Shown piece after piece: positions 9,616 through 16,828 of a DNA stretch of 64,000 nt. The position numbers were made by a program, and so were the translations under genes. The DNA is from Kutzneria chonburiensis (GTDB lineage Bacteria > Actinomycetota > Actinomycetes > Mycobacteriales > Pseudonocardiaceae): positions 7,006,001 to 7,070,000 of the forward strand of contig NZ_CP097263.1 of the NCBI RefSeq assembly GCF_028622115.1, read 5' to 3'. The notes below the pieces were generated by a model. That model searched no databases. It was not told the origin of the DNA and was given only the letters and a program-made list of their open reading frames with translations. The first letter of the stretch is position 1, and every line of letters begins with the position of its first letter.

Positions 9616-10844
9616 TGCGGGCTTGTGCGGCTGTCCTTCTGGTTGCCGGTCTCCTGGTCGTGCCGGCACCCATGGCTTTCGCCGCGTGCCAGCCGCCGCC
9701 CGCCTCCGGTCAGCCCATTCCTCCTGCCGCCGGCCGTGACCCCATGATCGACCGGCTCGGTCTGCCTCGCGTGAAGGACCTCAGCACCGGGTCCGGCGTC
9801 ACCGTCGCCGTTGTCGATTCCGGTGTGGACAGTCGCCACCCCAAGCTCGCCCCGGCCGTCATCGGCGGCCTCGACCTGGCCGTCGTGAACGATCCTCGCA
9901 TTTTTACGGAATCTCCCGGCACGCCTGAGGACTGCCAGAACCACGGCACCATGATCGCCGGCCTGATCGCCGCCCGGCCTCTCGACGACGACCGCGTGGT
10001 CGGCGTAGCCCCCGACGCCAAGATCGCCGCCATCCGTATGGTCGGCACCATCTCCGACCTGCCCGATGCCCTCATCGCCCAGGCCATCCGCGACGGCGCC
10101 GACCGTGGTTCGGTGTTGAACCTCTCGTTCGCCCTCCCCGTCGACCGTCCGTCCATCAAGGCCGCCGTTCAGTACGCCCTGTCCAAGGACGTCGTCGTTG
10201 TCGCCGCCGCCGGCAACGAGCAGCAGTCCCAGCCCGGCCAGACCTGGTACCCCGCCGCTTACGACGGTGTTCTGGCCGTCGCCGCCGTCGACTCCAACGG
10301 CGCCCCCATCGCCCAGTCCAATCAGGGGCCTTGGGTCGGCATCGCCGCCCCCGGTTCCGACCTCACCAGCACCGCTTCCGGCGGCAGCGGCTACCTCACC
10401 CAGTCCGGCACCAGCTTCGCCACCGCCATCGTCTCCGGCGTCGCCGCCCTCGTCCGCTCCCGCTTCCCCGGGCTCTCCGGCCCCGCCGTCGTTCAGCGGC
10501 TGGTCAGCACGGCCGTGCCCGTGGCGGGCAGGCGTGACGACAAGGTTGGCGCCGGCATCGTGGATCCGTTCGCTGCTCTTACCGCTCCCAGGGTTTCTCC
10601 GTCCACTTCGGACCGGCCGGGCTCTGTCGCCGTGCTTCCTCGACCTGCTGAGGATGCCGGGTTCGGTCCCGTGTTGCAGGCCGCCCTTGCCTGGGCTGGG
10701 GGTCTGGCTTTGGCCGGGTTGTTGGCGTTGGTCGGCGGGATCGCTTTTCGGCGGGCTGCTCATCGGCGGTGGCGGCCGGGTGGGCGGGATGACGTGCGGG
10801 AGAAGCCGGAGGCCGTGGAACCGACCGAGGTGGAGTTGTTGTAG
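9612..10844 (+). CDS. mycP: Mycosin, membrane-anchored subtilisin-like protease
   Basis: Mycosins are essential parts of ESX systems. The 410-aa protein has a signal peptide (residues 1-25), the S8 triad Asp69 (VVDSGVDS), His111 (NHGTMIAG) and Ser268 (GTSFATAIVSG), the oxyanion-hole Asn of AAAGNE near residue 202, and a C-terminal membrane helix at about 360-385 followed by a short charged tail. Cysteines 26 and 108 could form the loop disulfide typical of mycosins. ATG 9612 overlaps the eccD stop; a second ATG follows at 9615. Convergent with eccB across 35 nt. Confidence 0.95.
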   Translation: MMRACAAVLLVAGLLVVPAPMAFAACQPPPASGQPIPPAAGRDPMIDRLGLPRVKDLSTGSGVTVAVVDSGVDSRHPKLAPAVIGGLDLAVVNDPRIFTESPGTPEDCQNHGTMIAGLIAARPLDDDRVVGVAPDAKIAAIRMVGTISDLPDALIAQAIRDGADRGSVLNLSFALPVDRPSIKAAVQYALSKDVVVVAAAGNEQQSQPGQTWYPAAYDGVLAVAAVDSNGAPIAQSNQGPWVGIAAPGSDLTSTASGGSGYLTQSGTSFATAIVSGVAALVRSRFPGLSGPAVVQRLVSTAVPVAGRRDDKVGAGIVDPFAALTAPRVSPSTSDRPGSVAVLPRPAEDAGFGPVLQAALAWAGGLALAGLLALVGGIAFRRAAHRRWRPGGRDDVREKPEAVEPTEVELL

Positions 10845-10879
10845 GGCCGCTGTGACTGGCTTCTGTGCCCCACCCACCG

Positions 10880-12256
10880 CTAATTCCCGCCGACAAACTC
10901 CTTGGCCGCAGCGCTCGGGTCCAAAGTCGGCCCAGCAGGCAACAAAGTCACAAAAGGCAGGGGCACATTCCGAGCCGCCGAAGGGTCGAAGTGCAGCCGC
11001 GAAGCGGCGTCGGAGCTAGGGATGGGAAACCGCTGACCGGAGTCGGTGACCAACGTGAGCACACCGTCCTGCCCAGCAGCGGAAGAGGCCCGAACCACAG
11101 CACCGGAGCCGGAAGGGATCCGGACAGTGGTGACGTGCCCGGCCTTGGCGGTCACGGAGGAAAGACCGGCCGGAGAAGGCACCGAAGGGGGAAGGCTGAC
11201 CGAAAGCGGCCAAGGGGCGTCGCCGGGAGTCTGACCAGGAGTCGTGCTGAGACAAAGGGGCTGATCGAGCTGGGGACCGACGGGAGAAGGAATCCGGTCG
11301 GGCCACGTGTTGCTGCCGGGCGGGGTGGCATGCGACTGGGGAGCCGATACGGCGACGTTGGGGTCAATGGTGTCGACGCGGCTGCCGGAAGCGGCGAGCA
11401 AGGCATAGGTGAGCTCGGAAATGGGGGCAAGACCGTCGGGCTCGACGACGAAGAACTGGGACTGGACGCCGGTCTGCCGGGTCTGGATGACGTCGCCGAC
11501 GGACACGGAAGAAGGCAACGACACAGTGGGAGCACCGCCGGAGGGGACCCTCGGTTGGGTGATTTCCGCGCCCTCGGGGACGACGGCGAGGACCTCGGCC
11601 GGTAGGCGGACAGTGGCGGCGCGCTGGAGGCCGAGGAGGGCACGGGTGTTGCCGGTGAGCTTGTAACGACGGCCCTTGCTGATCAGCCACGTGCTGTCGT
11701 CGGGCAACTGGGCCAACACGCCGGCGGACGAGTCCACAACGCCCTGGCTGACGCCGGCACCGACCAACAGGGTGATCTGCGGCGGGGCGGAGAGGGAAGC
11801 GGACTGCACGGTGCAGACGGTCCAGGCACCGATGGTGAGGTTGTCCCGGGACGGCAGCGAATCGGGGGCGTTGGGAATCCCGACGGGGAGGCCGCGAGGC
11901 TTGCCGGCAAGAGCCGAAGCGCGGACCTCGGTGAGGGTGCCGCCACCGACGAGCAGGGCGGACGCGAGATTCAACGCGGGATGGACCTGGCCGTCGACGA
12001 TGACGTAATGATCACCGGTGCCGCTGACGGTCACGGCGCCGGAACCGGGCAGCGCCGGACCGGAGCCGCCGCCGAGGAAGCCGGCGATGCCGAAGCCGGC
12101 CATGAGCAGCACGGCGATGACGGTTCCCCCGATAGTGGAACGGTTGAGCCGACGGCGAGGATCGGTCACGGCCTCATCGGCCCCGAGCATCAGGCTGGTA
12201 ACCTGCCGCCTGCTCTCGTACGTGTAAGCCTCGACCTGGTCCCGCGTGGTAACCAT
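10880..12256 (-). CDS. eccB: Type VII secretion protein EccB
   Basis: EccB is the periplasmic-facing ESX core component with one transmembrane helix. The 458-aa product starts with the family-typical N-terminus (TTRDQVEAYTYESRRQ), a helix at about 44-66, and a long extracytoplasmic part with repeated beta-rich segments; two cysteines (near TVCTVQ and PLCLS) match the disulfide seen in the family. ATG 12256 has GGGAGG 7 nt upstream. It is transcribed toward mycP and divergent from eccE. Confidence 0.92.
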   Translation of the reverse strand: MVTTRDQVEAYTYESRRQVTSLMLGADEAVTDPRRRLNRSTIGGTVIAVLLMAGFGIAGFLGGGSGPALPGSGAVTVSGTGDHYVIVDGQVHPALNLASALLVGGGTLTEVRASALAGKPRGLPVGIPNAPDSLPSRDNLTIGAWTVCTVQSASLSAPPQITLLVGAGVSQGVVDSSAGVLAQLPDDSTWLISKGRRYKLTGNTRALLGLQRAATVRLPAEVLAVVPEGAEITQPRVPSGGAPTVSLPSSVSVGDVIQTRQTGVQSQFFVVEPDGLAPISELTYALLAASGSRVDTIDPNVAVSAPQSHATPPGSNTWPDRIPSPVGPQLDQPLCLSTTPGQTPGDAPWPLSVSLPPSVPSPAGLSSVTAKAGHVTTVRIPSGSGAVVRASSAAGQDGVLTLVTDSGQRFPIPSSDAASRLHFDPSAARNVPLPFVTLLPAGPTLDPSAAAKEFVGGN

Positions 12257-12289
12257 CGCTGCCCTCCCCAACTGGGCGTGCCGAGTCGG

Positions 12290-12300
12290 ACTCTATCGGC
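12290..12300 (+). promoter_or_regulatory. Motif shared with the eccD promoter
   Basis: ACTCTATCGGC here differs by one base from ACTCTATGGGC at 8195-8205. Both lie in divergent ESX promoter gaps. A CATACT box at 12299-12304, 7 nt before the eccE GTG, could be a -10 for a leaderless eccE message. The function is inferred from position only. Confidence 0.35.
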
Positions 12301-12311
12301 ATACTGCATCT

Positions 12312-13430
12312 GTGGCAGACAGTCCCGCACGCACGCGACACCGACGGCCGGGCCGGATCGGCCGCGCTCGGTGGGTCGCGGCCGAGGCAGCGGTGGGCGC
12401 GGCGGCGGCCGGCGTGGCGTTCATGGGCTCGTTCGGCATCGCCCTTATGGCGCTGGGCGGCCTCACGCTGGTAGCCACTTTCCTTTTCTGGCAAGGAAAG
12501 TGGGCGACCGAGCACCTCACGATCAAGCTGCGGGCGCCGGCGGCGAGAACGCCGGCGACCGGGCCGGGGCTTGGCGTGATCAGGGAAGTGCTGCCCGACC
12601 TGCACGTTGTCGAGGTGACGGGCCGAGGCGCGGCCCCGCTGGGCGTGATCGGCGACGGCCAGGGCTTTGCCGCGGTGCTGGAGCTGGAGGTCGCCGGCAG
12701 TCTCCGGCTGGACCTGGCGAAACTGGCACAGCAGGTGCGGGCGGACCCGGCGGAGCTGGCCGGTTTCCAGGTGCTGATCGAACAGTTCCCACTGCCGGCG
12801 CTGGACGTCACCGAACGGTTCGGCCCGACGATGGTCTACAGAAGGCTGCCGACCACGGCGGTGCCGGTCCTGCGCAGAGTCTGGCTGGTGCTGCGGCACG
12901 AACCGCTGTGGGCGCCGGAGGCAACGGAGCGCAGAGGCGGTGGGGCGGCTGGTGCGCGGACGGCGCTGGTGGCGGCGGCCGCGCGGCTGCGGGTGCACCT
13001 GATGGACAACGGATTCCAGGCCCACCTGCTCGGACTGGCGGCGACGACGGAACTGCTGGCCGGCGTCGGCGACCCGAGCCAGCAGGGCCGGTTCCACGCT
13101 GACGCCTGGCTCACGCAGGCCGGGGCGCACTGCTGCCTGGCGGTCACGGGCGACTGGAGCAAGCTGCTGATGACGGCGGCGTCCATCGCCGCCGACCGCT
13201 GCGTGGTCTCGGTCGCCGTGGAACTTGACGGTCACTCAGCTGTGACCCGATCGATGGTACGGCTGTTCGCGACCGACCAGAACGCCGTGGCCAACGCCCG
13301 GGCGGCGCTGATCGCCACCGGGCTGGCCGAGCCGCTGCCGAACAACCAGCCGGCCGGCGTGGTCGCCACGCTCCCGCTCGGCGGCGGGGCACGGGACCTG
13401 ACCAGCGCGATTGGACTGGTACGAGGATGA
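12312..13430 (+). CDS. eccE: Type VII secretion protein EccE
   Basis: EccE is the peripheral ESX membrane component. The 372-aa product has two N-terminal membrane helices (about residues 22-62) and a cytoplasmic alpha/beta domain with a VIREVLPDLHVVEVTGRG region. GTG 12312 is preferred because upstream in-frame starts run into the eccB promoter; there is no ribosome site, and a CATACT box 7 nt away suggests a leaderless transcript. The stop overlaps the next gene (ATGA), so the three genes eccE, the 223-aa gene and the WYL regulator form one unit. Confidence 0.85.
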   Translation: MADSPARTRHRRPGRIGRARWVAAEAAVGAAAAGVAFMGSFGIALMALGGLTLVATFLFWQGKWATEHLTIKLRAPAARTPATGPGLGVIREVLPDLHVVEVTGRGAAPLGVIGDGQGFAAVLELEVAGSLRLDLAKLAQQVRADPAELAGFQVLIEQFPLPALDVTERFGPTMVYRRLPTTAVPVLRRVWLVLRHEPLWAPEATERRGGGAAGARTALVAAAARLRVHLMDNGFQAHLLGLAATTELLAGVGDPSQQGRFHADAWLTQAGAHCCLAVTGDWSKLLMTAASIAADRCVVSVAVELDGHSAVTRSMVRLFATDQNAVANARAALIATGLAEPLPNNQPAGVVATLPLGGGARDLTSAIGLVRG

Positions 13431-14098
13431 GCTCACCGGACATCTCGGCGCTGCCGTGGCGTGCCATGGACGACATCAACCCGTCCCTGCGGCTACCGGC
13501 GGCCGGCGTGCTGCTGGGGGCCGACCGCGGCGGCAACATCGCCTGCCTGCCGGCGATCCAGCCCCGGCCGGTGCGCATCGGCCTGGTCGGCGAGGTCGGC
13601 GTGGCCCGGCTCGTCGCCCACCGGCTGCTGGCCGTCGGCTGCCAGGTCACGGTCTACAGCCAACGCCAGCCGGCGTGGCAACGGCTGTGGACCAAGGTCG
13701 GCGGCCGACGGATGACCTTCGCGCAGCGCTCGGCCCGCTGGCCGGGCGTGCCGGCCGGCCCGCGCATGCCGCAGGCGCTGGTGCTCGACGCGCCGGAGGC
13801 GCCCGCGAACTGGATCGGCGACGCGCCCTGGTGCACGGTCATCCACGTCGCCAGTCGGGTCCCCACGCGCTCCGAATTCTGGCGCGCGGCCGACGTCGTC
13901 GTGGTCTGCGGACCGGGTCACGGCGAAGCCGTGCTCTCGCTGCGCAACCGCCCCGACGCCGGCATGGCCGACGACCTGCGGCCCGGGGAGATCGCGCTGT
14001 GCGGCCGCGCCGGCACGACGATCGTCCGGCTCGACGTGACGCCGGCCGAGATGGAGCTGGTGACCGAGGAGTCCGGCGCGTTCGGGCTGCCCCGCTAG
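13427..14098 (+). CDS. Unknown soluble protein in the ESX unit
   Basis: This 223-aa protein is translationally coupled to eccE (ATGA). No family is recognised. A central RPVRIGLVGEVGVARLVAHR segment followed by alternating hydrophobic strands suggests an alpha/beta, possibly Rossmann-like or P-loop-like fold, but a Walker A motif is absent. A WCTVIHVAS and ADVVVVCGPGHGEA pair gives two more beta-strands. No signal peptide or membrane segment. Its fixed position after eccE suggests a cytoplasmic ESX accessory, perhaps EccE-associated (inference). Confidence 0.6.
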   Translation: MSSPDISALPWRAMDDINPSLRLPAAGVLLGADRGGNIACLPAIQPRPVRIGLVGEVGVARLVAHRLLAVGCQVTVYSQRQPAWQRLWTKVGGRRMTFAQRSARWPGVPAGPRMPQALVLDAPEAPANWIGDAPWCTVIHVASRVPTRSEFWRAADVVVVCGPGHGEAVLSLRNRPDAGMADDLRPGEIALCGRAGTTIVRLDVTPAEMELVTEESGAFGLPR

Positions 14099-14099
14099 T

Positions 14100-15059
14100 A
14101 TGCGTGCCGAGCGACTGGTGGCGCTGCTGTTCACCTTGTACAGCAAGCGAAGCGCGACGATCGCCGAGCTGGCCAAGGCGTTGGACGTCTCGGAGCGGAC
14201 CATGCACCGGGACATCGCCGCCTTACGTGATGCCGGCGTTCCACTGTGGACGGAGCCGGGTCGGCACGGCGGCGTGCGGCTGGTCGACGGCTGGCGGACA
14301 CACCTGGACGGCCTGACCTCACGGGAAGCCGTGGCGATGTTCGCCATGGGCGTGCCGCAGGCGTTGGCCGAACTCGGCCTGGGCACGGCCATGTCGGCCG
14401 CCCACGCCAAACTCTTCGCCACGCTGCCGCCCGCATTACGCGACCAGGCGCAAGGCATGGCCCAGCGGTTCCACCTCGACGCGCCGGGCTGGTTTCGCCA
14501 GGTAGACGCGACCGAGCACCTGGCGGCGATCGCCAGGGCGGTGTGGGAGCAGCGGCGCATCGAGATCACCTACGGCCGCGAAGCCAAGACCGTGCGACGA
14601 ATCCTGCAACCGCTGGGCCTCGTGCTCAAGGCCGGCGTCTGGTACCTGATCGCCCAGGTGGACGGCGATGTCCGCACCTACCGGGTGGCCAGGATCGACG
14701 CCGTCGACGAGACCGACCAGCAGTTCGAGCGGCCGGACTTCGACCTCGTCGCCTGGTGGGAGCAGTCGTCGGCGGAGTTCGAGCAGTCGCTGCGAACCGT
14801 GCCGGTGCGGATCCGGCTGAGCCCGGCCGGCGTCCGGGCCCTGCCGGCGGTGTTGGACATCGCCGCCGTGCGGGCCCTTGAGCAGGCCGGACCGCCGGGT
14901 GACGACGGCTGGACCGACGTCACGGTGGAGCTGGAGGAGCCGCACATCGCTGCCGCTCAGTTGATCCCGCTTGGCGCCGAAGTGGAGATAGTGGCGCCAG
15001 ACGCCGTCAAAGCGGCTTTCGTGTCAATCGTGCAGCGGATGGCCGACCGTCACCGGTAG
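14100..15059 (+). CDS. HTH-WYL domain transcriptional regulator
   Basis: The 319-aa protein has an N-terminal winged helix (residues 1-55, with SERTMHRDIAALRDAGVPL as recognition region) and a WYL domain at about 140-215, with the hallmark GVWYLIAQ, followed by a C-terminal WCX-like region. WYL regulators bind nucleotide or nucleic-acid ligands and control damage, phage-defence and stress genes. ATG 14100 begins 1 nt after the stop of the previous gene, so it is almost surely co-transcribed with eccE. Convergent with the SDR gene (10-nt overlap). Confidence 0.9.
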   Translation: MRAERLVALLFTLYSKRSATIAELAKALDVSERTMHRDIAALRDAGVPLWTEPGRHGGVRLVDGWRTHLDGLTSREAVAMFAMGVPQALAELGLGTAMSAAHAKLFATLPPALRDQAQGMAQRFHLDAPGWFRQVDATEHLAAIARAVWEQRRIEITYGREAKTVRRILQPLGLVLKAGVWYLIAQVDGDVRTYRVARIDAVDETDQQFERPDFDLVAWWEQSSAEFEQSLRTVPVRIRLSPAGVRALPAVLDIAAVRALEQAGPPGDDGWTDVTVELEEPHIAAAQLIPLGAEVEIVAPDAVKAAFVSIVQRMADRHR

Positions 15060-15964
15060 CCGGTGGGATCGGCCGGCTTGCCGGCAAGCGCCACCTCCAC
15101 CATGTACGGCCAGGCATCGGGACGGCTGCCGTCCACGTCGTCGAAGTCGTAGATCCGGGCCAACTGCCCGCTGTCCAGGGTCTGACCGCTGAAACGCTCC
15201 CGCGAAGGGTCAGCCGCCAGGGCGGCGACGCCACGACCGACATAGGTCGGCGACTCCGAGATGCAGAAGTGCGGCACCCGGACGAGGGCGTCACGCCAGG
15301 TCTCCTCGGTCACGTGATAGTGGTCGAGCATCGCCTCCGATCGCAGGTAGCCCGGGGTCAAAGCCACGGCTGTGCAAGAAAAAGCCTTGAGTTCGGCGGC
15401 CTGGCCGATGGCCATCACGTGCGCGGCGGACTTGGCCACGTAGAACGCGAGCGTGGTGCCCTCGCGGTACACCGCGTTGAACGAGGCGGTGCCGTCGGTG
15501 AGCTCGACGACGAGCCCGCCGGGTTGGCGAATGACCAGCGGCAGCAGGAAATGGCTGGTGATCAGGTGGGCGTCGATACCGAGGCGGATCATGCGCAGGC
15601 TGCCGTCGAGCGGGTGCTCCCACACGGGTTTGGCCCAGGTCATGAGATCGTCGCCGCCCCACACCCCGTCCACCAGGATGTCGAGCCGCCCGTGCTCACG
15701 GTCTATGCGGGCGGCCAGTTCCCGCACCTCATCGGGTTCGAGATGGTCGACGCGGATGGCGACGCCGCTCCCGCCGGCCGCCGAGATCAGCGAGACGGTG
15801 TCCTCGATGGTCTCGGATCGGTCCACTTCGGACCGTTGCGTCCGGGTGGTTCGGCCGGTGACGTAGACGAAAGCGCCGCGACGGCCGAGTTCGACGGCGA
15901 TGGCCCGGCTCGCGCCACGGGTGCCGCCGGCGACCAGCGCGATCTTGCCTTGAAGGTCGTTCAT
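15050..15964 (-). CDS. Short-chain dehydrogenase/reductase
   Basis: A 304-aa classical SDR: the NAD(P)-binding motif is AGGTRGASRA (a TGxxxGxG variant) near residue 12, a VTGRTTRT segment follows the second strand as in NADP-preferring members, and the YxxxK catalytic pair lies in FYVAKS. The substrate cannot be told from sequence. ATG 15964 starts the protein just before the Rossmann motif; the longer in-frame alternative extends 55 residues without homologous features. It lies alone between the WYL gene and the Clp-N gene. Confidence 0.85.
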   Translation of the reverse strand: MNDLQGKIALVAGGTRGASRAIAVELGRRGAFVYVTGRTTRTQRSEVDRSETIEDTVSLISAAGGSGVAIRVDHLEPDEVRELAARIDREHGRLDILVDGVWGGDDLMTWAKPVWEHPLDGSLRMIRLGIDAHLITSHFLLPLVIRQPGGLVVELTDGTASFNAVYREGTTLAFYVAKSAAHVMAIGQAAELKAFSCTAVALTPGYLRSEAMLDHYHVTEETWRDALVRVPHFCISESPTYVGRGVAALAADPSRERFSGQTLDSGQLARIYDFDDVDGSRPDAWPYMVEVALAGKPADPTGYR

Positions 15965-16007
15965 GCCGACCACGCTGCCGGCGAACCCTGTCAGAACATG
16001 GCAGGGT

Positions 16008-16547
16008 TCAGGCCGCCCGGCCCAATCCGTCCAGCAGAGCCTGGCGCAGGGCGTCCGGCGAGACCCCGACATCGGTAATGATCTTGGCGGCCCGCCCGTG
16101 GCCGTCACGCAGGATGCCGAGCAGGACATGCTCGGTGCCGATGGTGTTGCTGCCCAGGTGCACAGCCTCCCGCAGCGCGAGCCCCAGCACCTTCTTCACC
16201 CGCGGCGAGACGCCGACACGACCACGTCGACCAGCGGGCATGGCCCGCCGCAACGCATCGGACCCGAAGGTCTCGGTGATGCGCGAAAGCACAGCGTCCA
16301 GGTCGATCCCGACGGTCTTCAACGCATCGGCGTCGGCCGACCCGAGCACGCCCGCGCCGGTCAGCGCCGCGGCGATCCGTTCTCGGGTCAACCCGGCGGC
16401 GACCAGGGCGTCGTGCGCGCCGCCGGGCTGCCAGGCCAGCGCCAGCAGCAGGTGCTCGGTGCCGAGATGCTTGTGCCCCAACGACTGCGCCTCGTGCCGG
16501 GCCTGCACGACGGCGTCACGGGCCGGGCGGCTGAACCGTTCGAACAT
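16008..16547 (-). CDS. Clp N-domain protein, stand-alone double repeat
   Basis: The 179-aa product consists of two Clp N-terminal repeats (LGTEHLLLAL near residue 28 and IGTEHVLLGIL near residue 140), the fold that receives adaptors and substrates in ClpA/ClpC, but has no ATPase module. Such stand-alone proteins are presumed partners of ClpC or stress sensors. ATG 16547 is preferred because AGGAGG ends 4 nt upstream; ATG 16550 is only 1 nt from it. The start overlaps the stop of the HTH gene, so the two are one translational unit. Confidence 0.88.
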   Translation of the reverse strand: MFERFSRPARDAVVQARHEAQSLGHKHLGTEHLLLALAWQPGGAHDALVAAGLTRERIAAALTGAGVLGSADADALKTVGIDLDAVLSRITETFGSDALRRAMPAGRRGRVGVSPRVKKVLGLALREAVHLGSNTIGTEHVLLGILRDGHGRAAKIITDVGVSPDALRQALLDGLGRAA

Positions 16548-16765
16548 CATTCCTCCTGACGGTTGGAGTACTTCTTGTGCACGGCCTGCTTGGTGACCTC
16601 GAGCGCCTCGGCGATCTCCTGCCACGACCAGTTCTGCCGCCGCGCATTGCCGACTTGCAGTGCCTCCAGCGTTTCTGCTAGCCGGCGCAGCGCGAGCGCG
16701 GCCCGCAGGCCGGTGCGCACATCGGCACCACTGGCGGCGGCCGCGAGCTCGTTCATGTCGGTCAC
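16547..16765 (-). CDS. Small HTH regulator coupled to the Clp-N gene
   Basis: A 72-aa protein: residues 1-40 form a helix, and WSWQEIAEALEVTKQAVHKK is a clear helix-turn-helix. GTG 16765 lies exactly 7 nt after a TAATGT box, so the message is probably leaderless; ATG 16756 is the alternative. A perfect palindrome overlaps the promoter, so I infer autoregulation. The gene divergently faces recD2. Similar HTH/Clp-N pairs occur in other actinobacteria, but I know of no defined role. Confidence 0.8.
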   Translation of the reverse strand: MTDMNELAAAASGADVRTGLRAALALRRLAETLEALQVGNARRQNWSWQEIAEALEVTKQAVHKKYSNRQEE

Positions 16766-16768
16766 ATC

Positions 16769-16784
16769 GTCAACATTAGTTGAC
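16769..16784. promoter_or_regulatory. Operator palindrome 1 (GTCAAC-ATTA-GTTGAC)
   Basis: A perfect 6-4-6 inverted repeat that covers part of the -10 box of the HTH/Clp-N promoter. Its twin lies at 16797-16812. The two centres are 28 bp apart. Confidence 0.7.
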
Positions 16785-16801
16785 GAGAATCGCGCCGTCA
16801 A
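16773..16801 (-). promoter_or_regulatory. Promoter of the HTH/Clp-N operon
   Basis: On the minus strand, TTGACG (16801-16796) and TAATGT (16778-16773) are separated by exactly 17 nt, close to the sigma-70 consensus. The predicted transcript start is at or next to the GTG at 16765. Both boxes overlap the two palindromes. Confidence 0.7.
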
Positions 16802-16812
16802 CCAAGGTTGAC
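16797..16812. promoter_or_regulatory. Operator palindrome 2 (GTCAAC-CAAG-GTTGAC)
   Basis: Same half-sites as palindrome 1 with a different 4-nt spacer, which shows that the half-sites are what is conserved. It covers the -35 of the HTH promoter and lies just upstream of the recD2 -10 box. Confidence 0.7.
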
Positions 16813-16815
16813 GCC

Positions 16816-16821
16816 TACGAT
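16816..16821 (+). promoter_or_regulatory. Candidate -10 of recD2
   Basis: TACGAT ends 7 nt before GTG 16829, which suggests a leaderless recD2 message. No good -35 is seen; operator 2 ends 3 nt upstream. Confidence 0.5.
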
Positions 16822-16828
16822 GGGGAGC

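Noticed and set aside
7894-9669. Antisense frame of ~590 codons across eccD
   Set aside because: Gln/His/Gly-rich low-complexity translation; the opposite strand encodes a clear eleven-helix EccD.
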